DNA of 64,000 bases from contig CANNCD010000001.1 of NCBI GenBank assembly GCA_947503035.1, positions 372,001 through 436,000 of the forward strand, in the 5' to 3' direction. Of this stretch, positions 36,199-46,883 are shown piece after piece; the stretch's first letter is position 1, and each line of letters opens with the position of its first letter. A program made the position numbers and the translations under genes. Under the pieces are notes generated by a model, which ran no database searches, was not told the origin of the DNA, and saw nothing but the letters and a program-made list of their open reading frames with translations. The DNA comes from an uncultured Halocynthiibacter sp. (lineage in GTDB: Bacteria > Pseudomonadota > Alphaproteobacteria > Rhodobacterales > Rhodobacteraceae).

Positions 36199-37371
36199 CT
36201 AGGCGATGGGCAAATAGGACAACATCTCGCCTTGATCGCGGGCCGGATCATGGGGCGGGCGCACGACCAAGATATCGGCCTTGGACAGGGCGGATAACAC
36301 GCCGCTGTCCTGTTTGGACAACACGGTGATCTCGCCGTTTTCCAGCATCGCACGCATGTAATGTGCGCGCGGGCCATTGGCCGAAATCGGCGCCGCAAGC
36401 GGGGCGGATCGCAACACATTTGGCGTGCCAAGCCCCATCATTTTCGCAAGCAACGGCAGGACAAAGACCTGCGCACAAACAAGCGACGATACGGGGTTCC
36501 CCGGAAGGCCAATAACGGTGGAACCTTGCATCGTGCCGGCCATCATCGGTTTGCCAGGCCGCATGGCGATCTTGTAAAAAGATTGTTCCAGACCAAGGGT
36601 TTGCGCCGCAGTTGCCACCAAATCATGGTCGCCAACCGACGCGCCGCCCGAGGTCACGATAACATCGGCCCCGTGGGCCAGTTCAAACACGCTGGTCAGG
36701 CTCTCGATGTTATCGCGGGCAATCGGCAACAGGCGCACGTCCGCACCAAAACTGCGCAGCATCGCCTGAAGGCCAAGACCGTTGGAGGCCACGATCTGAT
36801 CTGGGCCAACGTCGGAGCCCGCCGCGACCAATTCATCACCGGTCGACATCACAGCCACCACGGGACGTTTGGCCACGACCACCTCGGGGACGTTCATCGA
36901 CGCAATCAGAGAAATATCCGCAGGGGTCAAACGCCGCGGGGCGGGCAGGGTGTCACCCACCGCGAAATCCGCGCCGACGGGGCGCACATATATGGCCGTG
37001 TCGATTTCGGGGTTCAGGTGGATCAGTTTGCCGGAAATATAGACGTCTTCTTGGATGACCACGCGGTCGGCGCCTTTGGGCATGGGGGCGCCGGTGAAAA
37101 TGCGCACGGCCTCGCCGACCTTGATTTCGCCGTCAAACCCGTGGCCCGCGGCGGATTCACCGATGACTTTGAACACGGATGCGGGCTCGGCCTCGACGTT
37201 TTTCACGGCATAGCCGTCCATCATCGATGTGGCAAAGGGCGGCTGGGTCAGGCGCGCGGCGACGGGTTCGGCAAGTACACGTCCGACAGCATCGGCAAGG
37301 GCAACCGTTTCGGTGCCAACCGGCGTCGCAAGGGCGAGTATCGCGTCAAGCGCGTCCTGAACCGAGATCAT
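36199..37371 (-). CDS. moeA: Molybdopterin molybdenumtransferase MoeA
   Basis: It encodes 390 residues, inserting molybdenum into adenylylated molybdopterin. The conserved blocks are [20 protein letters not shown] with [29 protein letters not shown], and [19 protein letters not shown]. The start overlaps the moaC stop by 4 bases, so both cofactor genes are translationally coupled at the end of the trpGDC operon. Confidence 0.95.
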   Translation of the reverse strand: MISVQDALDAILALATPVGTETVALADAVGRVLAEPVAARLTQPPFATSMMDGYAVKNVEAEPASVFKVIGESAAGHGFDGEIKVGEAVRIFTGAPMPKGADRVVIQEDVYISGKLIHLNPEIDTAIYVRPVGADFAVGDTLPAPRRLTPADISLIASMNVPEVVVAKRPVVAVMSTGDELVAAGSDVGPDQIVASNGLGLQAMLRSFGADVRLLPIARDNIESLTSVFELAHGADVIVTSGGASVGDHDLVATAAQTLGLEQSFYKIAMRPGKPMMAGTMQGSTVIGLPGNPVSSLVCAQVFVLPLLAKMMGLGTPNVLRSAPLAAPISANGPRAHYMRAMLENGEITVLSKQDSGVLSALSKADILVVRPPHDPARDQGEMLSYLPIA

Positions 37372-37844
37372 TCCGCGTCAAACCGGCCAGATTTGCCACC
37401 CTCTTTCATCACCAAACGGATGTCGGTGATTTCCATTGTCTTTTCGGCGGCTTTGACCATGTCGTAAACGGTCAAGGCGGCGGTGGTGACCGCGGTCAAC
37501 GCCTCCATCTCGACGCCGGTTTTGCCGGTGGTTTTCACGGTCGCCTCGATGCGCAGACCGGGTAGGTCTGGCGCGGGCGTCAAATCAACCGTCACCTTGG
37601 TAATCGGAAGCGGATGGCACAGCGGAATAAGGTCAGATGTCCGTTTCGCTCCCATGATCCCCGCAAGTCGCGCAATCCCGATCACATCACCCTTTTTGGC
37701 GCGACCTTCTGTAATAAGATCAAAGGTTTCGCGCTTCATCTTAATAAAGCCCTCGGCGATGGCGGTCCGTGTGGTGATCGCCTTTTCGCTGACGTCGACC
37801 ATATGGGCATTGCCTGCCTCGTCAAAATGGGTGAGCTCGGACAT
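37368..37844 (-). CDS. moaC: Cyclic pyranopterin monophosphate synthase MoaC
   Basis: It encodes 158 residues, acting with MoaA to make cyclic pyranopterin monophosphate for molybdenum cofactor. The signature [17 protein letters not shown] and the end-segment [20 protein letters not shown] with [10 protein letters not shown] are diagnostic. It overlaps trpC by 1 base and moeA by 4 bases. Confidence 0.97.
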   Translation of the reverse strand: MSELTHFDEAGNAHMVDVSEKAITTRTAIAEGFIKMKRETFDLITEGRAKKGDVIGIARLAGIMGAKRTSDLIPLCHPLPITKVTVDLTPAPDLPGLRIEATVKTTGKTGVEMEALTAVTTAALTVYDMVKAAEKTMEITDIRLVMKEGGKSGRFDAE

Positions 37845-38650
37845 TACAGACCCCCAGCCATCACAGGATTGGCCAAAAGCGCACGTGTCGCGGCCTCGAC
37901 ATCGTCATGGCGCATCAGGCTTTCGCCGATCAGGAATGTGCGCGCACCATAGGCCGCAAGTTCCGCCAAATCGGCTGGCGTCGACAACCCGCTTTCGCCG
38001 ACGATCAAACGATCCTCTGGGACCATCTTCGCAAGGGTCTTGGTGGTGTCGAGCGTGGTTTCGAATGTCTTAAGGTTGCGGTTGTTGATCCCCATAAGCG
38101 GCGATTTCAACTGGCTGGCGCGTTCCAATTCCTCGGCGTCGTGCACCTCGAGCAACACGTCCATGCCCCATTCAAACGCGGCCTGTTCAAGCTCGGCGGC
38201 TTGGGCGTCCGAAACCGACGCGAGGATGATCAGGATACAGTCCGCACCCCATGAACGGGCCTCGGCGACTTGGTATGTGTCGTACATGAAATCCTTGCGC
38301 AAAACGGGCAGGGACACGGCGTCGCGCGCGGCGATCATGAATTCGGGTGCGCCCTGAAAGCTGGGCGTGTCGGTCAATACGGACAGGCAGGTCGCGCCGC
38401 CGTCTTCGTATGCTTTGGCCAGAACGGGCGGGTTGAAATCTTCGCGGATCAGACCCTTGGAGGGGCTCGCCTTTTTCACCTCGGCGATCAGGGCGTAACC
38501 GGATTTCGCCGCCACATGAAGCGCGTCGGAAAAGCCGCGTGGTTTGGCCTGTGCGCGGGCGATGTCCTCAACACCGGACAGGGGGAGCGCGGCCTTGGCG
38601 GCAACCACTTCTTCGAGCTTATAGGCTTTAATTTTATCGAGTACGTTCAT
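37844..38650 (-). CDS. trpC: Indole-3-glycerol phosphate synthase
   Basis: It encodes 268 residues, a TIM-barrel enzyme closing the indole ring in tryptophan synthesis. [20 protein letters not shown] with the catalytic Lys, and [20 protein letters not shown], are family hallmarks, with [14 protein letters not shown] later. It has no fused TrpF. The gene lies 4 bases after trpD and overlaps moaC by 1 base, in the trpG-trpD-trpC-moaC-moeA order. Confidence 0.97.
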   Translation of the reverse strand: MNVLDKIKAYKLEEVVAAKAALPLSGVEDIARAQAKPRGFSDALHVAAKSGYALIAEVKKASPSKGLIREDFNPPVLAKAYEDGGATCLSVLTDTPSFQGAPEFMIAARDAVSLPVLRKDFMYDTYQVAEARSWGADCILIILASVSDAQAAELEQAAFEWGMDVLLEVHDAEELERASQLKSPLMGINNRNLKTFETTLDTTKTLAKMVPEDRLIVGESGLSTPADLAELAAYGARTFLIGESLMRHDDVEAATRALLANPVMAGGL

Positions 38651-38654
38651 GATG

Positions 38655-39671
38655 TTACCCTTGGGAAGTTAAGGCCGCGAGGGCAGTGATTTTTTCAAGT
38701 GCGCGCCCAGAGTCAAGCGCATCCGCCGCCATGGGAACCCCATCGCGAAGTGTCGAAACCTTGCCCGCGATCAACAGGGCCGCGGCGGCGTTCAACAGAA
38801 CCGCGTCGCGATAGGCGCCGGTCTCGCCGTTCAATACTGCACGCAATGCTGCGCCGTTATATTCAGGTGTGCCGCCGGTGATATCGGCGAAATCATAGGT
38901 CGGCAGACCCGCGTCATCGGGATGGATTTCAAAATCCGTCACCGCGCCGTTTTCAACCGCGCTGACCCAGCTGGTGCCGGTGATGGTCAATTCATCGGTG
39001 CCGTCGGAACCGTGCACCAGCCATGCCTTTTCCGAGCCAAGCTCAAGCAGGGTTTCCGCCATTGGCCGGATGAAATCGCGGGAAAATGCGCCGGTCAGTT
39101 GCCGTTTCACACCCGCAGGATTGGTCAGCGGCCCAAGGATGTTGAACACGGTGCGCGTGCCCAGTTCCAGACGGGTCGGCATGACGTGTTTGATCGCGGG
39201 GTGGTGCATCGGCGCCATCATGAATGCGATGCCAACCTCGGCGAGGGCCTGCTCGACGATATCTGCGCCGACCATGACGTTCACCCCCATTTGCGACAGG
39301 GCATCGGCGGCACCAGATTTGCTTGATGCGGCCTTATTCCCGTGTTTGGCAATCGGCACGCCACAGGCCGCAACGGTGAACGCCGTGGCCGTGGAAATGT
39401 TCAGAGTTTTCTTGCCGGACCCGCCGGTGCCAACGATATCAATCGCACCGTCGGGGGCGGTCACCGCATTGCATTTCGCGCGCATCACGGCGGCGGCGGC
39501 GGTGATTTCATCAACGGTTTCACCGCGTGTGCGAAGGGCCATCAAGAACCCGCCGATTTGGCTGGGGGTGGCGTCACCGTTGAATAGAACGGTAAAGGCG
39601 GTCTCGGCCTCGGCCCGTGTCAACGGACGGTCGGCAGCGGCGGCAATAAGGGGCTTTAACGCGTCACTCAT
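38655..39671 (-). CDS. trpD: Anthranilate phosphoribosyltransferase
   Basis: It encodes 338 residues, joining anthranilate to PRPP. The PRPP/glycine motif [19 protein letters not shown] and [20 protein letters not shown], plus [17 protein letters not shown], identify it. Its start overlaps the trpG stop by 4 bases. Confidence 0.97.
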   Translation of the reverse strand: MSDALKPLIAAAADRPLTRAEAETAFTVLFNGDATPSQIGGFLMALRTRGETVDEITAAAAVMRAKCNAVTAPDGAIDIVGTGGSGKKTLNISTATAFTVAACGVPIAKHGNKAASSKSGAADALSQMGVNVMVGADIVEQALAEVGIAFMMAPMHHPAIKHVMPTRLELGTRTVFNILGPLTNPAGVKRQLTGAFSRDFIRPMAETLLELGSEKAWLVHGSDGTDELTITGTSWVSAVENGAVTDFEIHPDDAGLPTYDFADITGGTPEYNGAALRAVLNGETGAYRDAVLLNAAAALLIAGKVSTLRDGVPMAADALDSGRALEKITALAALTSQG

Positions 39672-40249
39672 GCGGGAACCTTCATCATATCAATAAAGTT
39701 CTGGATCAACGCGTGGCCATGTTCGGACGCAATCGACTCAGGGTGGAACTGCACGCCATGGATCGGAAGATCCTTGTGACGCAGACCCATGATCGTGCCG
39801 TCCTCAAGCCATGCATTCGCGACCAGACAATCGGGCAGGCTCTCGCGCTCCACCACCAAGGAATGATACCGCGTTGCCTCGTATGGCGATGGCAAACCGG
39901 CAAACAGACCCGTGTCGTCATGGTGCATCGTGCCCATCTTGCCGTGAACGATTTCGTCGTGACGAATGACCTTGCCGCCGAAGGCCTGACCGATGGTCTG
40001 ATGGCCTAAGCACACACCCAACAGGGGCGTCTTGGTTTCGGCGGCGGCCTCGGTCATGGCAAGGCAAATACCGGCCTGTGACGGATCACAAGGACCGGGC
40101 GACAACAAAATCCCCTCGGGGTTCATCGCCATCGCGTCCTGTGGGGTGATCTGATCATTGCGCACCACGGTCGCCTCGATGCCCAATTCGCCTATATAAT
40201 GCACAAGGTTATAGGTGAAGCTGTCGTAATTATCGATCAATAGGAACAT
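39668..40249 (-). CDS. trpG: Anthranilate synthase glutamine amidotransferase subunit
   Basis: It encodes 193 residues, a class I glutamine amidotransferase supplying ammonia to TrpE. The catalytic Cys motif is [17 protein letters not shown], and the His-Glu pair is in [14 protein letters not shown]. The start at 40249 ([14 protein letters not shown]) is the family-standard one; earlier codons would be unusual. It heads the trpGDC-moaC-moeA operon. trpE is encoded separately at 42831-44342. Confidence 0.96.
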   Translation of the reverse strand: MFLLIDNYDSFTYNLVHYIGELGIEATVVRNDQITPQDAMAMNPEGILLSPGPCDPSQAGICLAMTEAAAETKTPLLGVCLGHQTIGQAFGGKVIRHDEIVHGKMGTMHHDDTGLFAGLPSPYEATRYHSLVVERESLPDCLVANAWLEDGTIMGLRHKDLPIHGVQFHPESIASEHGHALIQNFIDMMKVPA

Positions 40250-40394
40250 GGCGCGACCTTTGGTATTTTGGCTGAATTGGGGGGTGAACCCCAACTGTCA
40301 TCGCGCTATACATGGTCAGAGAGCTGCACGAGCGTCAAGGGGTCAGCCCCGAAAAGGCGCAAGAGATAGCGAAGTTTAACGGGTGAGGGTGATT

Positions 40395-41804
40395 ATGGGA
40401 CGCGGTCTTATAACAGGATTGATCTTTGGCGCGGTGTTTTCGGGCGCTGGCCTTGTGACACTGTCTTTGGTGAATGATTTGCCCATCGATGGCACGCCCC
40501 CTGTGGCCGATGAAACGCCCGCCGAGGCACCGGTTGCGGGCGCCGAGTCGTCCGTCGATGCGGGGGATGTGACCGATGAATCACCCATCATCGCGGATAC
40601 CAATGTTGGTCTCGCCCCCGAGGCCCCAAGCGCAGAGGCGCTTCCGACACCTGATATTGAAACTGTGGCCCCGCCCGAGGTGACGCTTGAAACCGGTTCC
40701 GTTGCCGATTTGCCCGAGGCCCAGATCGAGGCACCGACCCTTCCGGCGGCACCCACATCATCCGATACGCCCCACGCGGTCCAAAGCCCCGAGGCCGGTT
40801 TGGCCGATAGCGCCCCGTTGATCCAAGGCCCCGCCGAAACCGAGACCGAGGTTGAAGTGGCCGCAGAAGAGGCGCCGGTTGAAGAGGCAACAGTGGACGA
40901 AATCCCGCCAGAGCCATTGATCGAAGAGACCGTGCCCGACGCCGAAACAGCAGAGGTGACAGAGGTCGAAACGCCAGAGGAACCCGTGACACCCGCGCCG
41001 CGTCTTGGCACGACGGCCGGATCATTGGTGCGCCCCGAAACGGGTGGCGAAACGCGGCTTCCGGGAACGGACGCCACACCGGTTGAACTCCCGACAGAAG
41101 CGCCAGCCGCGCCTGCGGAACCTGCAGAAGAACTCCCTGCGCTTGTGGCCTTTGGTGCGCCCTATGACGGGGATCTGATCGCGCCGGTGATGGCGGCGAT
41201 GTTTATCGATGTCCCTTCCGCACGTCCCAGCTCGGATATCTTGGCGTCCTTGCCGGTGGGCGTGACCTTTGCGGTGAACCCCAACAGCGACGGCGCGGCG
41301 GATGCCATTGCCACATATCGCGGCGCAGGGCATGAGGTTCTCTTGGTGCTTGATACCCCGTCTGGCGCACAGCCGTCAGACGTTGAACAGGTGTTCCAAT
41401 CCACCATCGCGGATTTCCCCGATGTGATCGGCGTCATCAGCAACGGCACCGGTGGGTTCCAATCCAACCGCGCCCAAATCCAACAGGTCATCACGAACCT
41501 TGCCGATCAGGGCCACGGGCTTGTTCTGTACCCACAGGGGTTGAACGCGGGTCTGCAACTGGCCGAACGCGGCGATGTCCCTGCCGCATTGGCGTCACGC
41601 ACCGTTGATGGCGCAGGCGAGAGCATCCCCGCCATGTCCCGCATCCTCAGCCGGATCGCCTTTCAGGCCAGCAAAGACAAGACAGCGATTGCTGTCGGGC
41701 ACACGGGGACGGGTGCGCTTGGGGCTTATGGGGATTGGGTCGCGGCGGGCAAAACCAATGGCGTGAATATCGCGCCGGTATCGGTTCTGCTTCAGGTTCA
41801 GTAA
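40395..41804 (+). CDS. Divergent polysaccharide deacetylase family protein
   Basis: It encodes about 469 residues. A membrane anchor (GRGLITGLIFGAVFSGAGLV) is followed by a long acidic Pro/Ala/Glu-rich linker (about residues 30-240) and then a compact C-terminal domain of the DUF610/YibQ deacetylase-like type (VAFGAPYDGDLIAPVMAAMF; VTFAVNPNSDGAADAIATYR; VIGVISNGTGGFQSNRAQI). It probably acts on the periplasmic face, on cell-wall or other polysaccharide; substrate unknown. A GTG at 40383 is an alternative start. It is divergent from trpG and converges on the exporter at 41811. Confidence 0.8.
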   Translation: MGRGLITGLIFGAVFSGAGLVTLSLVNDLPIDGTPPVADETPAEAPVAGAESSVDAGDVTDESPIIADTNVGLAPEAPSAEALPTPDIETVAPPEVTLETGSVADLPEAQIEAPTLPAAPTSSDTPHAVQSPEAGLADSAPLIQGPAETETEVEVAAEEAPVEEATVDEIPPEPLIEETVPDAETAEVTEVETPEEPVTPAPRLGTTAGSLVRPETGGETRLPGTDATPVELPTEAPAAPAEPAEELPALVAFGAPYDGDLIAPVMAAMFIDVPSARPSSDILASLPVGVTFAVNPNSDGAADAIATYRGAGHEVLLVLDTPSGAQPSDVEQVFQSTIADFPDVIGVISNGTGGFQSNRAQIQQVITNLADQGHGLVLYPQGLNAGLQLAERGDVPAALASRTVDGAGESIPAMSRILSRIAFQASKDKTAIAVGHTGTGALGAYGDWVAAGKTNGVNIAPVSVLLQVQ

Positions 41805-41810
41805 CGGCGG

Positions 41811-42665
41811 CTAGCGGCGGCGGCTTGCAACAAGGCTGCCGATGCCAGACCCAAGGATCAGACACAGCCCGAGCGCCGCATAGGCATCGGGCCAGTCGCC
41901 AAACACCAACACGCCAATCCCCGCCGCAGAGATGAGCTGGGTATAGATCAGGGGTGCGATCAGGCTTGCCTCGGCGTTGCGGCTGGCAATCACCAACATG
42001 TAATTCCCAATGGCCGAGCCAAGCGCGCTTATGGTGATCATGGTACCCACCCAAAGATCAAGCGTAGGAAGGGTCACCCCAAGCCCAAGCGGAGTCAAAA
42101 CCAGCGCGCCGATAAAAAGCTGTGATATCAACAGGAACCGTGGACGGTACTGGCCCGCAATGGTGCGTGTCATCGTCAGATAGGAGCCGTGGCAGGTGCC
42201 CGCCGCAAGGGCGCACAGAATGCCAGTCGACACCCCAAACCCGGGTTTGACCACCAGCAAAACCCCGATAAAACCAATCCCAAGCAACACCCCGCGTGTG
42301 CGCGACGGCGTCTCGCGCAGAAACACGATGGCAAGGATATAGGACACGATCGGGCTGATGAAAAAGGCACCGAACACATTGGCCATTGGTTCGGTCTTAA
42401 GGGCGGTCAGGATGAACGAAATCCCACCCGCAATCAAAATCCCCCGCGCCAGAACCCGCCAGTCCCGCAGATATGCCAATTCGGACAGTTGAAGCCCACA
42501 GAACGGAAGCACAAAGAGCGCACCAAAAATGAACCGCGACCACGCCACGATGATCGGGGCAACCCCCGCCTGACCCAGCAATTTGCCAGCCGTATCGCCG
42601 ATGACGATGCTGGTCACGGCAACAAAGACCAATAGAACAAGACGAATGAGTTGGCTGTTTGTCAT
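41811..42665 (-). CDS. EamA/DMT-family membrane transporter
   Basis: It encodes 284 residues with about ten hydrophobic segments in two repeated halves, such as LVLLVFVAVTSIVIGDTAGK, FIFGALFVLPFCGLQLSELA, and VLLGIGFIGVLLVVKPGFGV with the internal-repeat GIGVLVFGDWPDAYAALGLC. The VVKPGF segment is typical of the drug/metabolite exporter superfamily. Substrate unknown. The short loops and basic tail (LVASRRR) indicate the usual cytoplasmic ends. It stands between the deacetylase-like gene and trpE. Confidence 0.85.
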   Translation of the reverse strand: MTNSQLIRLVLLVFVAVTSIVIGDTAGKLLGQAGVAPIIVAWSRFIFGALFVLPFCGLQLSELAYLRDWRVLARGILIAGGISFILTALKTEPMANVFGAFFISPIVSYILAIVFLRETPSRTRGVLLGIGFIGVLLVVKPGFGVSTGILCALAAGTCHGSYLTMTRTIAGQYRPRFLLISQLFIGALVLTPLGLGVTLPTLDLWVGTMITISALGSAIGNYMLVIASRNAEASLIAPLIYTQLISAAGIGVLVFGDWPDAYAALGLCLILGSGIGSLVASRRR

Positions 42666-42830
42666 GGGGGCCTCTGGCGTGCTGCGTGAAATCAAAGGTC
42701 AGTAGAGGCAAAAAATATTTACCAATATAGCGGTGGTAACCGACACTGATCCACAAAGCCAGAATATTAATGACGGGCGTCCCATATGACGCAGGGGCGA
42801 AGTTGCCCCACGTGGGGGCCACTTCAGGTG

Positions 42831-44342
42831 TTAGGAATTCTTGCCGTGGACAAAACGACCGGCATCCTCGGCGGCCTTGCGGATCGCCTTGGATTTGTTG
42901 ACGGTTTCCATATATTCCGCCTCGGGGTCGCTGTCGTAAACCACGCCGCCGCCCGCTTGGATATAGAGTTTCTCGTCTTTGACCACCGCGGTGCGCAGGG
43001 CAATACACATGTCCATCTCGCCATTCGCGCTGAAATATCCACAACCGCCGCCGTAAACGCCGCGCTTTTCTGGTTCCAATTCGTCGATGATTTCCATCGC
43101 GCGGACCTTGGGCGCGCCGGACACTGTGCCCGCAGGCATGCCCGCGAAAAACGCAGACAGGGCGTCTTGGTCATCGGCCAGTTCGCCGACCACGTTCGAC
43201 ACGATATGCATCACGTGGCTGTAATGTTCGACGATGAATTTTTCGGTCGGACGCACGGTGCCAATCTTGGCAACACGGCCCACGTCATTGCGCCCCAGAT
43301 CAAGCAGCATAAGGTGCTCGGCCAGTTCTTTCTTGTCGCCCAAAAGATCGGCCTCGTTTGCGCGGTCCTCTTCGGCATTGGCGCCACGAGCGCGGGTGCC
43401 GGCGATGGGGCGAATGGTGATTTCGCCGTCCATAACGCGGACCAAGATCTCGGGGCTGGCGCCCACGACCTGAAAACCGCCAAAGTTGAAATAGAACATG
43501 AAGGGCGACGGGTTGGTGCGACGCAAGGAGCGGTACAGCGAAAACGGAGGCAGCGGGAAATCCTGCGTCCAACGTTGCGACGGCACCACCTGAAAGATGT
43601 CACCGGCGCGGATGTATTCCTTGGCCTTTTCGACCGCGTCCAAATAGCCCTCGTGGGTGAAATTCGACACAAGCGGACCCAGATCGGCCTCTTGGCCCAG
43701 ATCGCGGCTTTCGCCGGATGCCACACGTTCAAGATCGCGCACGGCGTCCATCACCCGTTCGGCGGCCTGCGCATAGGCGGCGCGCGCCGACAGACCGGTG
43801 TTCGCATAAGCAGGGGACACGATGATCACGTCGCCCTTGACCCCATCCAACACGGCCACAACGGACGGACGCATCATCACCGCATCCGGCAGACCCAGCG
43901 GATCAGGGTTCACATCCGGCAGATGTTCCACCAAGCGGATCATGTCATAGCCAAGATAGCCAAACAGCCCCGACGCCGCAGACGGAAGTTCGTCGGGCAG
44001 GTCGATGTGGCTCTCCGCGAGGATTTCGCGGAAGGCATCCAACGGGGCGGCTGTGCAGTCTTCAAAAGCATCGCGGTCAATGCGCGCCTGACGGTTCACA
44101 CGGCTGGTTTCGCCACGGCATTCCCAGATCAAATCCGGCTTCATCCCGACCATAGAATAGCGCCCGCGCACCTCACCACCGGTGACAGATTCAAGAACGA
44201 AACTGTCGCGACGGGCCTCGGTGAGTTTGAGCATAAGCGACACGGGCGTGTCCAAATCCGCCGCAAGACGGGTGTAGACGACCTGACTTTGGCCGGCATC
44301 ATATCCGGCGGCAAAGTCATCAAAAGAAGGGGTCAAAGCCAT
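42831..44342 (-). CDS. trpE: Anthranilate synthase component I
   Basis: It encodes 503 residues, converting chorismate to anthranilate with TrpG. The chorismate-binding end contains RPIAGTRARGANAEEDRANE, DLGRNDVGRVAKIGTVRPTE and GTVSGAPKVRAMEIIDELEP with YGGGCGYFSANGEMD. The N-terminal tryptophan-binding part has SFVLESVTGGEVRGRYSMVG. It begins 8 bases after the ppiD-like gene, so the two share a transcript. No leader-peptide attenuator is visible in that 8-base gap. Confidence 0.97.
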   Translation of the reverse strand: MALTPSFDDFAAGYDAGQSQVVYTRLAADLDTPVSLMLKLTEARRDSFVLESVTGGEVRGRYSMVGMKPDLIWECRGETSRVNRQARIDRDAFEDCTAAPLDAFREILAESHIDLPDELPSAASGLFGYLGYDMIRLVEHLPDVNPDPLGLPDAVMMRPSVVAVLDGVKGDVIIVSPAYANTGLSARAAYAQAAERVMDAVRDLERVASGESRDLGQEADLGPLVSNFTHEGYLDAVEKAKEYIRAGDIFQVVPSQRWTQDFPLPPFSLYRSLRRTNPSPFMFYFNFGGFQVVGASPEILVRVMDGEITIRPIAGTRARGANAEEDRANEADLLGDKKELAEHLMLLDLGRNDVGRVAKIGTVRPTEKFIVEHYSHVMHIVSNVVGELADDQDALSAFFAGMPAGTVSGAPKVRAMEIIDELEPEKRGVYGGGCGYFSANGEMDMCIALRTAVVKDEKLYIQAGGGVVYDSDPEAEYMETVNKSKAIRKAAEDAGRFVHGKNS

Positions 44343-44350
44343 TGTATTAC

Positions 44351-46201
44351 CTAGTTAAATTGCGCGTGGACCGCATTGATCACGGCAGTATTCGTCGTGA
44401 TATCAAGGTCGTTTTGAAGGGCGATGCCAAAGGCGGCGATCAGGTCCTGTGCGATTTGCGAAGAGGATTGATCGGACAGACCCGCCTTGGCCGTTTCATA
44501 GTCAGGCGAGGTGGTGTCTGGGCCTTGGATCAGATCGGTGTGGATCACATAGGACGCGTCACCGGCTGGCAGAACGGACACGGTGCCCTCGTCGGTTGCG
44601 AACACGGTGGTCAAGAATTCCGCAGGCACATCGGCGATGAAATCGGTGCGCAGGACCTCGGTCTCGACCGTCGCGGTCAAGCCTTGGGACGCCAAATCGG
44701 TGCCAGTTTCCAGCGCGGTTTTGATCGTCTCGGCGTGGGCGGCAACGGCGTTTGCGGTTTCCTGCTGTTCCCAACCGGCGATCACGCGAGCCACCACGTC
44801 GTCATATGCCTCAAGGGTCGGGGCGATGGTTTCCACCAATTCAAGCGCAAAGATCGCGCTGTCTTCCGTTTCGATCACCTCGGCGAAATCACCATCCTGA
44901 ACGGCGTTGGCAGCGGCGCGGAACGCTTGGCTGGCGGCGATGCCTTCGGCCAACGTGCCATCCCACAGAAGTTCGCCGTACACCGCGTCGGTTTCCTCGG
45001 CGACCTCTGGAAGGGTTGCACCACCGGCCAAAAGATCGTCCAGATCGCCAACGCTGTCGGTGATCACACGGCGGGCGCGGTCCTGTGCGAATTCATCACG
45101 AAGGGACGGAAGCGCCTCTTCGTAGGATGTGTTTTCCGCAGGGAAAATCGCGTTCATACGGAAGATCGCAGCGCCAAGCGTGGTTGGTAGCGGATCGGTA
45201 ATGCCTGGTTCGGCCATGGCGAAAATCGCGTCGCCTGCATCGCCAAGCTCGTCCTTGGATTGGTCACCAAGATCGATATCGGCAAGGTCCAGGCCGCGTT
45301 CGGCGACCAGTTCGTCAAAGGTGATCTCACCGGCATCAAGACGGGCTTTGGCCTCGGCTGCGGCGGCATCGGTGCCCAGAACCAGACGTTCCACCAAACG
45401 ACGTTCGTCACGTTGGTAAAACGCGATGCGGTCGTCGTATGTTTCGCGCAACACGGTTTCGTCAACCTCAACCGTATCAAGGATCATCTCAGGCGTGAGC
45501 GACACATAGGCGATTTTCTTGGCCTCAAGTGTTGTGAATTCCTCTGGGTTTGCCTCGTAATAGGCGGTCAAATCGGCGTCTGTTGGCGCACCAACAGGGG
45601 TCGGAAGGTTGGTCGCATCAACGCGCGCCCAAGTGAAGCCGCGACGTTCAAAGCCATAGGACAGCGCCGCGTCAACCATTGCGGTGGATGGGGCGATGCC
45701 GGACACGATCGCGCCCTGAAGAATGCCACGTGCGGTGTCTTTGCGAAGCGAGTCTTCGAATTCTTCTTCGTCAAGACCAGAGCGGCGCAGCGCGTCGGCA
45801 TATGCCTCGCGGTCAAATTCGCCGGTCAGACCCTGAAAGGCGGGGGTTGTCAGAACCTGTTGACGCACGAAATCATCCCCAACCGAAAGGCCGGTCTCGG
45901 CGGTTTCGTTATCAAGGGCGGCGCGTGTCACAAGGGTCGATAGAACCTGACGGTCGATGCCGAACTGAAGCGCGGTGGACAGGGGAATAGAGGTGCCCAA
46001 CTGTTGCTGGAAGGAGTTCAATTCAGTCTGAAGCCCGTTGGCATAGAGGTTCGTGTCGATCTCTTCTTCACCGACGGTCGCAACCGTGTATGAGCTTCCT
46101 CCGAAATCGGTGACCGCAAAGCTCAGAAGGCCCGCAATCAACAAGCCCATAAGGCCCCACATAAAGAACCGCGAGATTGCGCTGCTGGCTTTTTTTGACA
46201 T
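44351..46201 (-). CDS. PpiD/SurA-like periplasmic peptidyl-prolyl isomerase
   Basis: It encodes 616 residues. An N-terminal anchor (FFMWGLMGLLIAGLLSFAVT) is followed by a SurA_N-like chaperone region (about 40-200), then a weakly conserved PPIC-type domain around AKARLDAGEITFDELVAERG and DQSKDELGDAGDAIFAMAEP, and a long helical C-terminal part. Such proteins fold or escort outer-membrane proteins at the inner-membrane exit. It lies directly upstream of trpE in a usual alphaproteobacterial order. Confidence 0.87.
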   Translation of the reverse strand: MSKKASSAISRFFMWGLMGLLIAGLLSFAVTDFGGSSYTVATVGEEEIDTNLYANGLQTELNSFQQQLGTSIPLSTALQFGIDRQVLSTLVTRAALDNETAETGLSVGDDFVRQQVLTTPAFQGLTGEFDREAYADALRRSGLDEEEFEDSLRKDTARGILQGAIVSGIAPSTAMVDAALSYGFERRGFTWARVDATNLPTPVGAPTDADLTAYYEANPEEFTTLEAKKIAYVSLTPEMILDTVEVDETVLRETYDDRIAFYQRDERRLVERLVLGTDAAAAEAKARLDAGEITFDELVAERGLDLADIDLGDQSKDELGDAGDAIFAMAEPGITDPLPTTLGAAIFRMNAIFPAENTSYEEALPSLRDEFAQDRARRVITDSVGDLDDLLAGGATLPEVAEETDAVYGELLWDGTLAEGIAASQAFRAAANAVQDGDFAEVIETEDSAIFALELVETIAPTLEAYDDVVARVIAGWEQQETANAVAAHAETIKTALETGTDLASQGLTATVETEVLRTDFIADVPAEFLTTVFATDEGTVSVLPAGDASYVIHTDLIQGPDTTSPDYETAKAGLSDQSSSQIAQDLIAAFGIALQNDLDITTNTAVINAVHAQFN

Positions 46202-46309
46202 CGGTTGACCCTTTTCTAACTGTCTTTACACGTGTTTAGGGCGTCTTTTGCAGGGGGGCAAGGGCCGTGAACGGGCAGGGCGGCAAACCACCCCCATAAA
46301 CGCAAAAAA

Positions 46310-46331
46310 GGCGGGTGCATGATGCCCCGCC
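46310..46331 (-). terminator. Intrinsic terminator after gpt
   Basis: GGCGGG / CCCGCC stem with a short interior repeat (GCAT/ATGC), followed on the minus strand by a T-run. It lies 29 bases after the gpt stop. The wider gap 46202-46359 shows nothing else. Confidence 0.75.
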
Positions 46332-46359
46332 CTTGGATATTTTGTGTGGATTTCGACGG

Positions 46360-46866
46360 CTAGGCGTCGGTGCCACGATAGGGTTGGACATATTGCAACG
46401 CCATGTCCCACGGGAAGAAAATCCATGTGTCTTGGGACACTTCGGTGATGAAGGTATCGACCATCGGGCGGCCCTTGGGTTTCGCGTAAACCGTGGCGAA
46501 ATGGGCGTTCGGGTACATTTCACGTACCAATTCCAATGTCTTACCAGAATCGACCAAATCATCGATCACCAGAACACCGGTGCCGTCACCCATCAGTTCG
46601 GGGTCGGGCGCCTTAAGAACTTCTGCCTCGGATTGGTCTTGGTGCGAATAGGATTTCACGCTGATCGTGTCAATGGTGCGCACGTCCAATTCACGTGCGA
46701 TGATCATCGCAGGGGCCATGCCGCCACGGGTGATCGCCACGATGGCCTTCCATGCGCCGTCATTGGGGCCTTTGCCGTCCAAACGCCATGCAAGCGCGCG
46801 GGAATCGCGGTGGATTTGATCCCAGCTGATGTGAAAGCCTTTTTCGTGGGGCAAACGTTCGGTCAT
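46360..46866 (-). CDS. gpt: Xanthine phosphoribosyltransferase
   Basis: It encodes 168 residues of the Gpt family, which salvages xanthine and guanine with PRPP. The PRPP-binding motif is [20 protein letters not shown], and [20 protein letters not shown] is upstream of it. The start at 46866 ([16 protein letters not shown]) matches the usual family start; the longer open frame before it is not protein-like. It follows the LysE-type gene on the same strand. Confidence 0.94.
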   Translation of the reverse strand: MTERLPHEKGFHISWDQIHRDSRALAWRLDGKGPNDGAWKAIVAITRGGMAPAMIIARELDVRTIDTISVKSYSHQDQSEAEVLKAPDPELMGDGTGVLVIDDLVDSGKTLELVREMYPNAHFATVYAKPKGRPMVDTFITEVSQDTWIFFPWDMALQYVQPYRGTDA

Positions 46867-46883
46867 GGTTCTACCTTGTCTAA